Numbered from the stretch's first letter, positions 1-7,546 are shown. The stretch is 51,869 bases of DNA from Anaerocolumna sp. (GCA_029256725.1 JAQSXJ010000026.1:1-51869); one strand, 5' to 3'. Notes: generated by a model not told the origin, from the sequence alone. Program-made: numbers and translations.

Positions 1-1
1 T

Positions 2-544
2 GCTCTCATAAATCAGGCAGTACATTCCTTGGATCTGCTGACGCTGTTTCTTGGAAAGCCTATTTCGGCAGAGGCTGTTATGGCTAACCATCATTTGAAG
101 AATATTATTGAAGTTGAAGATATGATGGAAGCTTATCTACAATACGAGGAGGGGGTTACAGGTTGTTTTTATGCCACTACGGCTTATTGTACCAATGTGC
201 CTCCTATTATAGAACTGCATTGCGAAAATATGAATATAAGGGTTGAGGAGATGAGAGTAGTATGCAGTGATTATTCAGGGGATGAAATACAAGTTTCCGA
301 AATGCAAGAATTTAAGCTGCCTAATTCTTTAACATCTGTTTCCCCAAAGGAAAATGTAAATAAACAAAAATCCATAGGTAAGACTTATTGGGGAGCGGGT
401 CATATGGATTGTATAACTGATTATTACAGAAGTATTCTGTCTGAAAAGGCTGTTCCTATAGGGCTTAATGAAACGAAAAATACCATTGAGCTTATGCTGG
501 CAGTCTATGAATCTGCCAGAACCGGCAAAGAGGTAATCCTGTAA
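2..544 (+). CDS. Gfo/Idh/MocA-family oxidoreductase, C-terminal part (5' end outside window)
   Basis: The reading frame is already open at the window edge, so the N-terminal NAD(P)-binding Rossmann domain is missing. About 180 residues of the C-terminal alpha/beta domain remain. The start reads ALINQAVHSLDLL, matching the catalytic-region helix that contains a His (the xxHxxD pattern) in sugar dehydrogenases and inositol 2-dehydrogenases. Further on are EDMMEAYLQYEEGVTGCFYA, the typical glycine-bearing sheet entry, and a C-terminal GLNETKNTIELMLAVYESA helix of the kind that closes these proteins. Members oxidise or reduce sugars, inositols or amino sugars with NAD(P). The substrate cannot be told from this fragment. 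The next gene, a sugar-phosphate isomerase-like protein 82 bp downstream, is a common partner and suggests sugar or cyclitol catabolism. Confidence 0.85.
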   Translation, partial: ALINQAVHSLDLLTLFLGKPISAEAVMANHHLKNIIEVEDMMEAYLQYEEGVTGCFYATTAYCTNVPPIIELHCENMNIRVEEMRVVCSDYSGDEIQVSEMQEFKLPNSLTSVSPKENVNKQKSIGKTYWGAGHMDCITDYYRSILSEKAVPIGLNETKNTIELMLAVYESARTGKEVIL

Positions 545-626
545 CAGAAAATTGCCAGGGTTAGTACTGCCTCGTAAGTGTTACTCAATTATGTAAGCAG
601 GACTTAGTCGTATGAAAGGAGTAATT

Positions 627-1472
627 ATGTTAAGAGAAAGTAGAATAACAGGCTTTGCAGATGAAATCAGCGACAGCTTAAAGGAACAGGTTGGCTTGTT
701 AAAGCAGCTGGGAATGGAGTATTTGGAACTGCGAAGTGTCGAAGGCAAAAATGTAGCTGATTTCACCATAGAGGAAATAAAGGAGGTTAAAAAATATCTG
801 GACAGCGAGGGAATAAAGGTATCCGCTATTGGCTCCCCCATAGGAAAAATTTCTATCAAGGCGCCCTTTAAAGAGCATCTGGAAAGTTTTAAACGTGTAG
901 TGGAGACGGCACATCTCTTTGAGACTTCTAATATAAGAATGTTCAGTTTTTACATACAGAAGGAGGAAAGACCGGAAGATTATAAAAATGCAGTAATTGA
1001 CCGCCTGGGGGAGCTTAAAAGTTATGGAAAGAATCACAAAGCGGTTCTGCTGCATGAAAATGAGAAAGGAATCTATGGGGATACAGCAGAAAGATGCAAG
1101 GAGTTATTTCTGGCTTTATACGATGAGAACTTTAAGGGAGTATTCGATTTTGCTAACTTTGTACAATGTAATGAAGATACCTTAAAAGCATACAGGCTGT
1201 TAAAACCTTATATTTCGTATATACATATTAAGGATGCTGTTTTAGAAACCGGAGAAGTAAGACCTGCTGGCATGGGCGACGGTAATATAAGAGATATCTT
1301 AACTGACCTGGATACTGGCGGATACAGTGGATTTTTAAGTCTGGAACCCCATCTGGCAGATTTTACAATGCTAAAGCAGTTAGAAGAAAGTGCGTTATCC
1401 CATTCAATGACTAACAGAGAATTAGCTTTTCACACAGCTCATGAAGCTCTGATGAAAATATTGAACTCCTAG
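627..1472 (+). CDS. Sugar phosphate isomerase/epimerase family protein (AP-endonuclease-2-like TIM barrel)
   Basis: 281 residues beginning MLRESRITGFADEIS. The start at 627 is preferred over the in-frame ATG at 612 because AAAGGAG at 615-621 sits 5 bases before it and lies downstream of the earlier ATG. The protein has the features of the xylose-isomerase-like TIM-barrel family. These include a leading GFADEIS strand, LLHENEKGIYGD with a metal-binding Glu, VFDFANFVQC with a metal-binding Asp, YIHIKDA with a His, and GDGNIRDIL followed by SLEPHL near the C-terminus. Family members isomerise or epimerise keto sugars and cyclitols using a divalent metal. Pairing with the preceding Gfo/Idh/MocA oxidoreductase suggests one sugar or inositol pathway, but the specific substrate is unknown. 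Confidence 0.85.
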   Translation: MLRESRITGFADEISDSLKEQVGLLKQLGMEYLELRSVEGKNVADFTIEEIKEVKKYLDSEGIKVSAIGSPIGKISIKAPFKEHLESFKRVVETAHLFETSNIRMFSFYIQKEERPEDYKNAVIDRLGELKSYGKNHKAVLLHENEKGIYGDTAERCKELFLALYDENFKGVFDFANFVQCNEDTLKAYRLLKPYISYIHIKDAVLETGEVRPAGMGDGNIRDILTDLDTGGYSGFLSLEPHLADFTMLKQLEESALSHSMTNRELAFHTAHEALMKILNS

Positions 1473-1514
1473 AGGAGTAACAGCATATATTATCACAAAG
1501 CTATCATTTGGTGA

Positions 1515-2177
1515 ATGAAATTGGCTATAGACAGTGTTTATGTAAGGGCATTCCAGCTGAAAGGCGAACTAAATTATAAGGGGCAGAAACTACTTACTTA
1601 TGATATTAAATATCCTCAGTTCAGTTCGGAACGGTTCAAGAATTTTACCAACAAACTCAGTGTATATTACAGAGCAGAAGCGGAGTTATATAAGAAGTAT
1701 CATGTTATGAAGTTATTCCAGATGGCTATTGATGACTATGAATATGCCACAGCCAATGATTTTCCTGTCAGGACATATGAAGTATTAACTGAATATACAG
1801 TGACTTATAATGACAATTATATTCTAAGCCTGTATTTTGACCGTTATGAATATACTGGCGGAGCGCATGGTATGACTACCAGAAGCGCTGATACCTGGAA
1901 TTTACGGACTGGCAGAAAAATGGATCTGGCAGACTTCTTTCCTGGAAGAAAGGACTATGTCAATTACATCATTGCTAATATCAACAGTCAGATTGCTAAG
2001 AAGGTAAAAGAAGAAGATGCCTACTATTTTGAGGATGTAGACGATTTGGTAAAAGAGAATTTTAATGAAAAGAATTTTTACATTGTACCCGAAGGAGTAG
2101 TAATCTTTTATCAGTTATATGAGATAGCTCCCTATTCCAGTGGAATTCAGACTTTTACAATTCCGGTAAAAATTTAA
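1515..2177 (+). CDS. DUF3298/DUF4163-like (RsiV/PdaC-type) domain protein without signal peptide
   Basis: 220 residues. The centre and end resemble proteins with a DUF4163 (PdaC) region followed by DUF3298: an early VDIKYPQFSS-type strand, then GGAHGMTTRSADTWNLRTGR, a TGRKMDLADFF segment, a helix NYIIANINSQIAKKV, and FYIVPEGVVIFYQLYEIAPYSSG near the end. In other bacteria this pair forms extracellular domains of anti-sigma factors or peptidoglycan deacetylases. Here no signal peptide or membrane segment is visible. An in-frame TGA directly precedes the ATG, so the ORF cannot be extended. The ribosome site (TTTGGTG) is weak, which may mean low expression or coupling to the gene 42 bp upstream. 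Function is unknown. Confidence 0.65.
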   Translation: MKLAIDSVYVRAFQLKGELNYKGQKLLTYDIKYPQFSSERFKNFTNKLSVYYRAEAELYKKYHVMKLFQMAIDDYEYATANDFPVRTYEVLTEYTVTYNDNYILSLYFDRYEYTGGAHGMTTRSADTWNLRTGRKMDLADFFPGRKDYVNYIIANINSQIAKKVKEEDAYYFEDVDDLVKENFNEKNFYIVPEGVVIFYQLYEIAPYSSGIQTFTIPVKI

Positions 2178-2255
2178 AAGAAGGGTTGTTTCAAAATTCT
2201 GCCTATATATGCTGATGCTTATATAGATAGGAATTTGGGAACAGCCCTTCTTATT
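2176..2255 (+). terminator. Long imperfect hairpin terminator after the DUF3298-like gene
   Basis: AAAAGAAGGG at 2176-2185 pairs with CCCTTCTT at 2245-2252, and the arms continue inward with partial pairing (GCCTATATATGC against GCTTATATAGATAGG) around a small loop near 2213. The right arm ends in a short T-rich stretch. It directly follows the stop codon at 2177, as expected for a transcription terminator. Confidence 0.7.
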
Positions 2256-2686
2256 TGTATTATGAGTTAAGAACTTATATTATGAGTTATAATTTCGTTA
2301 TTAAGTTTTATTCTGCCTACTATATAGCCTACCATATATCTTTACAAGAAGACTCTAATACAGAATTTCTTATATTTCGATACGGCTAATTAAATCAACT
2401 AATTAATCTATCTGCAGTTTAAATATTTTTTGATAAATTCCAGTAACTGAGTACAATCAAAGTTGTAATAATTGAAACACATTCACTTATCCTCCTTATA
2501 ATTGGTGTCCTTAACGGACTGGTGTTTATCAGTTCCTGTTCATGAACGTTGTTTAGAAGGTAGCGCTTTTCTTCTGAACACTTATGATTATAGCATAGGG
2601 GTAGGGCAAAGGATAGCTGTAAGTTCTGGGTAGAAAGGAAATATTAACAAGTATTTAAATATGTATTACAAAAGTGTTAATTATTA
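2256..2686. other. Intergenic region, AT-rich, mostly without a convincing gene
   Basis: No ORF of normal size is convincing here. TATTATGAGTTA occurs twice in slightly varied form around 2257 and 2278. On the minus strand, 2490-2600 can form several short hairpins (GTCC-GTTAA-GGAC near 2512, and TGTTCAGAAG with CTTCTAAACA around 2550-2580). These lie just upstream of an AAGGAGG sequence and a 24-codon ORF described separately. A TATAAT box on the minus strand at 2587-2592 could be a -10 element, but no good -35 accompanies it. Confidence 0.4.
2408..2482 (-). CDS. Possible 24-residue peptide with strong ribosome binding site
   Basis: On the minus strand AAGGAGG (2491-2497) lies 8 bases before an ATG at 2482. 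This opens a 24-codon frame reading MCFNYYNFDCTQLLEFIKKY and ending in LNCR. It has three cysteines (positions 2, 10 and 23) and an aromatic N-terminal part. Upstream sequence can fold into several hairpins and includes a TATAAT box at 2587-2592. I recognise no peptide family. It could be a chance frame behind a purine-rich sequence, so the call rests only on the quality and spacing of the ribosome site. Confidence 0.2.
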   Translation of the reverse strand: MCFNYYNFDCTQLLEFIKKYLNCR

Positions 2687-2758
2687 AAAGGACATGTATC
2701 CCTAAGGAGAGGCAGAATGAATTATCTTTCTGCCTCTCCTTAGGGATACATGTCCTTT
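2687..2758 (-). terminator. Perfect 31-bp hairpin, probable terminator for the small minus-strand gene
   Basis: Every base from 2687 to 2717 pairs with 2758 down to 2728, leaving a 10-base loop (2718-2727). Read on the minus strand, the hairpin starts 11 bases after the stop of the 65-codon gene, and its second arm is followed by a short T-rich run (CCTTTTAATAATT), so it can work as an intrinsic terminator. The stem is far longer than a typical terminator stem and has no mismatch. Confidence 0.7.
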
Positions 2759-2769
2759 CGTTCAACTAT

Positions 2770-2967
2770 TTAACGGAAATCATCTTCGTTGCGATGATAA
2801 AGATAACGTTCCATCTCTTCTTTTGATTGAAATTCCCTTGCATAATCCACAAAGTTCTGCTGGTCTAATTCATTAAGTCCTAAATAGGTATCCCGTGCAA
2901 CCAGATCGTTGGTAAGAAATACTGCCAGCGAAGGAGGCAGCATATTAAATCCACCGAAATTATCCAT
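2770..2967 (-). CDS. Small hypothetical protein, 65 aa
   Basis: 65 residues, acidic C-terminus, no signal peptide or membrane segment. The protein opens MDNFGGFNMLPPSLAVFLTN, continues with a probable helix around residues 20-40, and ends with a charged stretch EEMERYLYHRNEDDFR. A good ribosome site (AAAGGAT) lies about 8 bases before the ATG, and a 31-bp hairpin terminator follows the stop, which together argue for a real monocistronic gene. It diverges from the Nudix-pyrC-pyrF operon. I do not recognise a family; the sequence looks like a small cytosolic helical protein. Confidence 0.6.
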   Translation of the reverse strand: MDNFGGFNMLPPSLAVFLTNDLVARDTYLGLNELDQQNFVDYAREFQSKEEMERYLYHRNEDDFR

Positions 2968-3076
2968 ACAATCATCCTTTCTGTTTGATAACCTAATAAA
3001 TGGTATAAGGATAGGTTTTGCAGTAAATGCTTAAATATACAATCCTTTTTCTGGATGAAAACCGTCGAAAACCAGG

Positions 3077-3105
3077 TTGTATTTGAGACTTTGTTAAGTT
3101 ATAAT
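3077..3105 (+). promoter_or_regulatory. Sigma-A-type promoter for the Nudix-pyrC-pyrF operon
   Basis: TTGTAT (-35, 3077-3082) and a consensus TATAAT (-10, 3100-3105) are separated by exactly 17 bases, about 45 bp upstream of the Nudix-like gene start. No PyrR-type binding loop or attenuator hairpin was seen between promoter and gene. Confidence 0.65.
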
Positions 3106-3151
3106 AATGAAAAGATGGCTTGTAAGAAGCATAGATACAGGAGGATAATAT

Positions 3152-3547
3152 ATGGATAAATATAGAATACTTGTTAAAGGTATTGTACAATATGAAAATA
3201 AGTATCTGCTGACTGAGAAATGGTATGATGATCGTATAATGGATCCTTATCAGTGGGAATTTTTGGACGGCGAGCTGGAATTTGGCGAAAGCCCGGAGAA
3301 AGGGGTACTTCGAATCGTTTATGAGAATACCGGAGTTAATGCCCATATCAACCGCATTCTCTATACCTGGTCCTTTATGCTGGGAGATGTATGTAATATA
3401 GGTATCTGCTTCCATTTATTAAGCACCAGCGAAGAAGTGGTACTTTCTGAGGAACTTCATGATCATCAATGGGTATCCAAAGAAGATATTGAGACCTATG
3501 TAAAAAACAAGGCTGTATTAGAGGATGTTGCCAAAGCAGAACTGTAA
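3152..3547 (+). CDS. Nudix-domain protein with altered catalytic box, first gene of a pyr operon
   Basis: 131 residues preceded by GGAGG. The fold is Nudix-like: LVKGIVQYENKYLL strand, then a Nudix-box region G40-x5-E46-x7-R54, ending ...TGV at 60-62. In the canonical GX5EX7REUXEEXGU box, the Glu after R54 is Ile55 and the second of the EE pair is Asn59; only Glu58 remains. Those glutamates normally bind catalytic magnesium, so hydrolysis of nucleoside-diphosphate substrates may be weak or lost. The stop lies 11 bp before pyrC, whose ribosome site overlaps the end of this gene, so the two are co-transcribed and probably coupled. A role in sensing or cleaning nucleotides for pyrimidine synthesis is inference from context. 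Confidence 0.8.
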   Translation: MDKYRILVKGIVQYENKYLLTEKWYDDRIMDPYQWEFLDGELEFGESPEKGVLRIVYENTGVNAHINRILYTWSFMLGDVCNIGICFHLLSTSEEVVLSEELHDHQWVSKEDIETYVKNKAVLEDVAKAEL

Positions 3548-3558
3548 AGGAGAACAGA

Positions 3559-4833
3559 GTGTCATTACTAATTAAGAAAGGCCATGTACTGGATCCTTCC
3601 ACCAATACAGATGGTATAAGAGATATTCTGGTGGAAGACGGAATCATAAAAGAAATCAGTGAAGATATCAATATTCAGGCGGATGAAGTTATTATGGCTG
3701 AAGGTTTGCTGGTAATGCCAGGTTTTATCGATCTGCATGTCCACTTAAGAGAACCGGGATTTGAATATAAGGAAACCATAAAAACAGGTACAATGTCAGC
3801 AGCAAGAGGTGGATTTACCACCATCTGTCCCATGCCCAATACAAAACCTGCCATAGACAGCAGGGAGATGGTAGAGTGGGTTAACCAGAAAGCCAAAGAG
3901 GAAGCAGCTGTTCATATACTTCCTATTGGTGCTGTTACAATTGGTCAGGCAGGAGATACACTGGCAGATATTAAAGGAATGAAAGAAGCCGGTGCAGCAG
4001 CTATCAGTGAAGATGGTAAATCTGTTATGAAGATAACAGTATACAAAGAGGGTATGCTGGCAGCAAAAGAGGCAGGAATACCAGTATTTGCTCATTGTGA
4101 AGATAAAGACCTGGTGGGCAGAGGTGTTATCAATGCCGGAAGTAAAGCCAGAGAGCTTGATTTACCCGGTATTACCAATGGGGTCGAAGACATTATTGCT
4201 ATAAGAGACATTCTGCTGGCGAAAGAAACAGGTGCCAGCCTTCACTTATGTCATTGTTCCACCAAGGACAGCGTAGCTTTTCTGAAATGGGCGAAAGAAG
4301 AGGGACTTCCTGTTACCGGAGAAGTGTGTCCTCATCATTTTACTCTTGCTGATGAAGATATTCCAGGTAATGACAGTAATTATAAAATGAATCCTCCTTT
4401 AAGAAGCAGAGAAGATGTTACTGCCTTAAAGGAAGCTCTTAAACAGGGTATTCTGGACGTTATTGCGACAGACCATGCGCCTCATAGCAAGGAGGAGAAA
4501 GAAAAGTCCTTCCTGGATTCACCATTTGGAATTGTCGGTCTTGAAACGGCTTTTGCGCTTTCCTATACGGAGTTAGTGGAGAGCGGTATTCTTACGCCAT
4601 TAGAACTGGTAAGCAAACTTACGGTTAACCCGGCAAGTGTACTTGGAATGGATAAAGGAAGCTTAAGTGCCGGAAAAGCTGCTGACCTTGTAATAGCGGA
4701 TACCAGCAGCTGGTATGCAATTGACAAAGAGGAATTTGTGTCACTGGCGAAGAATACCCCCTTTCAGGGCAGAAAAGTAAAAGGCAGAATTAAATATACA
4801 CTGGTAGACGGAAAGGTAGTTTACCAAGATTAA
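3559..4833 (+). CDS. pyrC: Dihydroorotase
   Basis: 424 residues starting at GTG, with AAAGGAG 6 bases upstream. The enzyme interconverts carbamoyl-aspartate and dihydroorotate, step three of UMP synthesis. Diagnostic features of class I dihydroorotase are GFIDLHVHLREPG (metal ligands H60 and H62), MPNTKPAID, EDGKSVM, a FAHCED strand, the LHLCHCS strand, GEVCPHH, and ATDHAPHS with the catalytic Asp. Length matches the 420-430 residues of Gram-positive PyrC. It is followed after 26 bp by pyrF and preceded by the Nudix-like gene, all from the promoter at 3077. The rest of the pathway genes present (pyrK, pyrD, pyrE) lie 11 kb downstream. Confidence 0.97.
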   Translation: MSLLIKKGHVLDPSTNTDGIRDILVEDGIIKEISEDINIQADEVIMAEGLLVMPGFIDLHVHLREPGFEYKETIKTGTMSAARGGFTTICPMPNTKPAIDSREMVEWVNQKAKEEAAVHILPIGAVTIGQAGDTLADIKGMKEAGAAAISEDGKSVMKITVYKEGMLAAKEAGIPVFAHCEDKDLVGRGVINAGSKARELDLPGITNGVEDIIAIRDILLAKETGASLHLCHCSTKDSVAFLKWAKEEGLPVTGEVCPHHFTLADEDIPGNDSNYKMNPPLRSREDVTALKEALKQGILDVIATDHAPHSKEEKEKSFLDSPFGIVGLETAFALSYTELVESGILTPLELVSKLTVNPASVLGMDKGSLSAGKAADLVIADTSSWYAIDKEEFVSLAKNTPFQGRKVKGRIKYTLVDGKVVYQD

Positions 4834-4859
4834 ATTAAATATACATTGCGGAGGCAGAT

Positions 4860-5798
4860 ATGATTAACCAGCTAATAGAGAAGATTCAGAAAACCCAAGC
4901 CCCTATTGTTGTAGGATTAGACCCCATGCTGGATTATATCCCGGAACAGGTTAAGCGAAAAGCCTACGAGGAAAAAGGCGAGACTCTGGAAGGAGCAGCA
5001 GAAGCTATCTGGCAGTTTAACAAAGGAATTGTGGATGCCACTTATGATTTGATTCCAGCAGTAAAACCTCAGATTGCCATGTACGAGCAGTTTGGTATTG
5101 AAGGTATGATAGCTTATAAGAAAACCATTGATTACTGTAAGGAAAAAGGACTGGTAGTTATCGGCGATATCAAACGAGGAGATATCGGTTCCACCTCTTT
5201 AGCTTATGCCGTTGGACATTTAGGTAAGGTAAAGGTAGGAAGTAACACTTACAGTGGTTTTAATGAGGACTTTGCTACGGTAAATCCTTATCTTGGTTCA
5301 GATGGAGTTGATCCCTTTATTGATGTGTGCAAGGAAGAAAATAAAGGTTTATTTATCTTGGTTAAGACCTCAAATCCCTCCAGTGGAGAATTCCAGGACA
5401 AACAGATTGACGGCAGACCTCTCTATGAGCTGGTGGGTGAAAAAGTAGATCAATGGGGCAGTAAGCACATGGGAGACAGCTACAGTTATATTGGTGCAGT
5501 AGTTGGTGCTACTTATCCGGAGATGGGAAAAGTACTAAGGAAACTTATGCCTAAGACCTATATTCTGGTTCCCGGTTATGGAGCACAGGGAGGTAAAGCG
5601 GAGGATTTAATCCACTATTTTAATGCAGACGGATTGGGCGCAATCGTAAATTCTTCAAGAGGAATAATTGCTGCTTATAAGCAAAAGGGCTATGAGAAGT
5701 TTGGTGCTGAGAACTTTGCAGATGCTTCCAGACAAGCTGTTATTGATATGAAAGAAGATATTAATGCAGCTTTAAATAAAGGCAGAGTAATAAAATAA
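4860..5798 (+). CDS. pyrF: Orotidine-5'-phosphate decarboxylase, long form
   Basis: 312 residues. It catalyses decarboxylation of OMP to UMP, the last step of the pathway. The catalytic charged array is seen as D103-I-K105-x2-D108 in GDIKRGDIGST. APIVVGLDPM at the N-terminus and VPGYGAQGG plus VNSSRGI near the end bind the phosphate. At over 300 residues it belongs to the longer subfamily (similar to mycobacterial and plant-type decarboxylases) rather than the roughly 240-residue Bacillus form. A GGAGG site lies upstream. Ten to fifteen bases after the stop begins the 304-bp palindromic element, which may act as the operon end. Confidence 0.96.
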   Translation: MINQLIEKIQKTQAPIVVGLDPMLDYIPEQVKRKAYEEKGETLEGAAEAIWQFNKGIVDATYDLIPAVKPQIAMYEQFGIEGMIAYKKTIDYCKEKGLVVIGDIKRGDIGSTSLAYAVGHLGKVKVGSNTYSGFNEDFATVNPYLGSDGVDPFIDVCKEENKGLFILVKTSNPSSGEFQDKQIDGRPLYELVGEKVDQWGSKHMGDSYSYIGAVVGATYPEMGKVLRKLMPKTYILVPGYGAQGGKAEDLIHYFNADGLGAIVNSSRGIIAAYKQKGYEKFGAENFADASRQAVIDMKEDINAALNKGRVIK

Positions 5799-5801
5799 CT
5801 A

Positions 5802-6105
5802 GAGAGTTAAAAGTTCTTTTTTGTTGTCATACGGACGGAAAAATACACAAAACAGAAAAACTCATGCTTCATTTCAAGGGATAAGAAGTCCTAATTCTCT
5901 GAATATTTTGTACTGGGCATATTCAAAAACAGATAACTCGCTAACGCTCAAACAATCTGTTTTTGAATATAGCACCAAATATTTAGAGAAAAGGACTTCT
6001 AATCCCTTTCTATAGGCGCATTCGTTCTTTCTATTTTATGTATTTTTCCTGAAATCGTATAAAATTAACTTTAGAACGTTAAATCAATTAGAATTTTTGA
6101 CTCTC
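5802..6105. repeat. Nested palindromic element, copy A (304 bp)
   Basis: One long imperfect hairpin with nested arms. GAGAGTTAAAAGTTCT (5802-5817) pairs with 6090-6105 using two G-U type pairs. GGAAAAATACA (5837-5847) pairs perfectly with 6039-6049. AAGAAGTCCTAAT (from 5883) pairs with the region around 5991-6004, and TATTCAAAAACAGA (5920-5933) pairs with 5956-5969. The apical loop 5934-5955 reads TAACTCGCTAACGCTCAAAC and two A. A second copy, with changed but still complementary arms and nearly the same apical loop, is at 27196-27470. Both start about 5 bases after a stop codon. It codes for nothing convincing. Confidence 0.8.
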
Positions 6106-6142
6106 AAGTAAAATAATAAATAGGATGATTGTGCGATAAGTC

Positions 6143-6276
6143 GATGCAGGTTGATACGTTACAGAGCGATATTAATCAAATCGGTACGATACAGAAAGAT
6201 ATTATGCAGATTGATACGATGCAGATTTATATTAACCAGATCGATACAATGCAGATTATTTTATGCAGGACGATAC
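6143..6276. repeat. 15-nt tandem repeat, about nine degenerate units
   Basis: The sequence has a 15-base period with consensus close to GATGCAGATTGATAC, in nine units from 6143 to 6276 (the last is 14 bases). Units 3 and 7 (TAATCAAATCGGTAC and TAACCAGATCGATAC) and units 2, 4 and 6, which end GATAT or TATAT, resemble each other more, suggesting an older 30-base or 60-base duplication. Because 15 is a multiple of three, the frame stays open and would encode MQIDT-like pentapeptides, but no good start signal supports translation. Confidence 0.75.
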
Positions 6277-6292
6277 TAATACATTATAAAGA

Positions 6293-6351
6293 ACAAAAGC
6301 TTCCCGATACTTATTGCCCAACCGGTGACATAAGTAATTGGAAGCTTTTGT
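6293..6351 (-). terminator. Terminator of the minus-strand PLP-enzyme operon
   Basis: ACAAAAGCTTCC (6293-6304) pairs perfectly with GGAAGCTTTTGT (6340-6351), with extra inner pairing of ACTTATT with ATAAGT. It lies 20 bp after the stop of the MalY/PatB-like gene on the minus strand. An A/T tail on both sides would allow bidirectional action. Confidence 0.75.
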
Positions 6352-6370
6352 TTTGTTCTAATTATAAGCT

Positions 6371-7546
6371 CTATAATGAATTAATAGCATCCTTAAGCTG
6401 GTTTAACGCTCTCAAAAGGGTGGATTTCGGGCAGGCCAGATTAAAACGTTGAAAGCCTTTTCCCTCAGGACCGAACATAGTACCTCCATCCAGCCACAAT
6501 CCTGCTTTCTCGGTAATAAAGTTTTCCAGATCAGCTTCTTCCATACCAAGCTCGTTGAAATCTACCCAGAACAAGTAGGTGCCCTCCGTATCAATCACCT
6601 TTAAAATGGGAAGTTCCTTTTCAATAAATTCTCTGGCGGTGATAATGTTATCGTATATATATGCTTTAAGTTCCTCTAACCACTCTTCACCATATTGATA
6701 AGCAGCTTTGCAGGCAATAAGCCCCATAGTGTTCAACTGACTGTAGCCGGACTTGTTGATTTCTGCCTTGAACTTTTTCTTCAGGGAAGGATTGGGTATA
6801 AATACGTTGGAAACCTGTAAACCTGCCAGGTTAAAGGTCTTGCTGGGCGCAGTACAGGTAACGGAGATATTGGCAAATTCCTCTTTGATAGAGGCAAAGG
6901 CAATATGACTGCGTCCGGGATGAATAAAATCTGCATGAATTTCATCGGAAACCACTAATACTCCGTGCTTTACACAGATATCTCCCATTAGGGTAAGCTC
7001 TTCTTCTGTTAATACCCTGCCCACGGGGTTGTGAGGATTACACAAAATAAACAGTTTAACCTGATTGTCAATTATTTTGCGCTCGAAATCAGCATAATCA
7101 ATACTGTAAGCGCCATTTTCATAAATAAGAGGATTATTAATAAGTTTACGATTGTTACTTAAGATAGCCTCTGAGAAAGGATAGTAAACCGGTCTCTGTA
7201 TCAGGATGGAATCACCTTCTTTGGTAAGTGATCGTACTGCCATAGCTATAGCAAATACTACACCGGGAGTTTTCACAAGCCATTTTCTCTCAATGTTCCA
7301 GTTATAATGGGAGGCAAACCAGCTCCTTAAAACTTGAAAATAATCATCCTTTACATCAGAATATCCAAAGATTCCGTGTCTCGCAGCGTCTATCAGGGCT
7401 TCGGTTACTTCCGGCGGAGTGGAAAAATCCATATCTGCAACCCACATAGGCAGCAGATTGTCCCTTTTTCCACGCTCTTGTGCAAAATCATATTTTAAAG
7501 AATTAGTATTCTTACGGTCAATTAATTGGTCAAAATCATATGGCAT
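6371..7546 (-). CDS. MalY/PatB-family PLP-dependent C-S lyase (cystathionine beta-lyase type)
   Basis: 391 residues, the normal length of MalY/PatB. The start has AGGAGA 9 bases upstream. The fold-type I aminotransferase pattern is clear: MWVADMDF near residue 35 (typical of the subfamily), GYSDVKDDYF, the ILCNPHNPVGRV strand with the PLP-contacting Asn, VVSDEIHADF with the Asp that pairs with the pyridine nitrogen, and TAPSKTFNLAGLQ with the Schiff-base K236. The expected reaction splits cystathionine or other cysteine S-conjugates to a thiol, pyruvate and ammonia. It is the second gene of a two-gene unit behind the methionine-type T-box, consistent with homocysteine formation for methionine. 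Confidence 0.9.
   Translation of the reverse strand: MPYDFDQLIDRKNTNSLKYDFAQERGKRDNLLPMWVADMDFSTPPEVTEALIDAARHGIFGYSDVKDDYFQVLRSWFASHYNWNIERKWLVKTPGVVFAIAMAVRSLTKEGDSILIQRPVYYPFSEAILSNNRKLINNPLIYENGAYSIDYADFERKIIDNQVKLFILCNPHNPVGRVLTEEELTLMGDICVKHGVLVVSDEIHADFIHPGRSHIAFASIKEEFANISVTCTAPSKTFNLAGLQVSNVFIPNPSLKKKFKAEINKSGYSQLNTMGLIACKAAYQYGEEWLEELKAYIYDNIITAREFIEKELPILKVIDTEGTYLFWVDFNELGMEEADLENFITEKAGLWLDGGTMFGPEGKGFQRFNLACPKSTLLRALNQLKDAINSL

Noticed and set aside
3106..3151. PyrR-type attenuator upstream of the pyr genes
   Set aside because: The leader is only about 40 bases and shows no anti-antiterminator loop or terminator hairpin; the 30-base pyrK leader is also too short.
5821..6015. 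64-codon open frame inside palindrome copy A
   Set aside because: It runs through the hairpin arms and has no ribosome site; codons reflect the inverted repeat.
6143..6276. CRISPR array
   Set aside because: Repeat units are contiguous without spacers, degenerate and only 15 nt; no cas genes nearby. The same applies to 27530-27660.
6129..6452. 107-codon open frame over the 15-nt repeat with MQIDT-like pentapeptides
   Set aside because: TTG start without a good ribosome site, and the frame continues through the terminator and into the antisense of the MalY-like gene. The frame is open because the repeat unit is a multiple of three.
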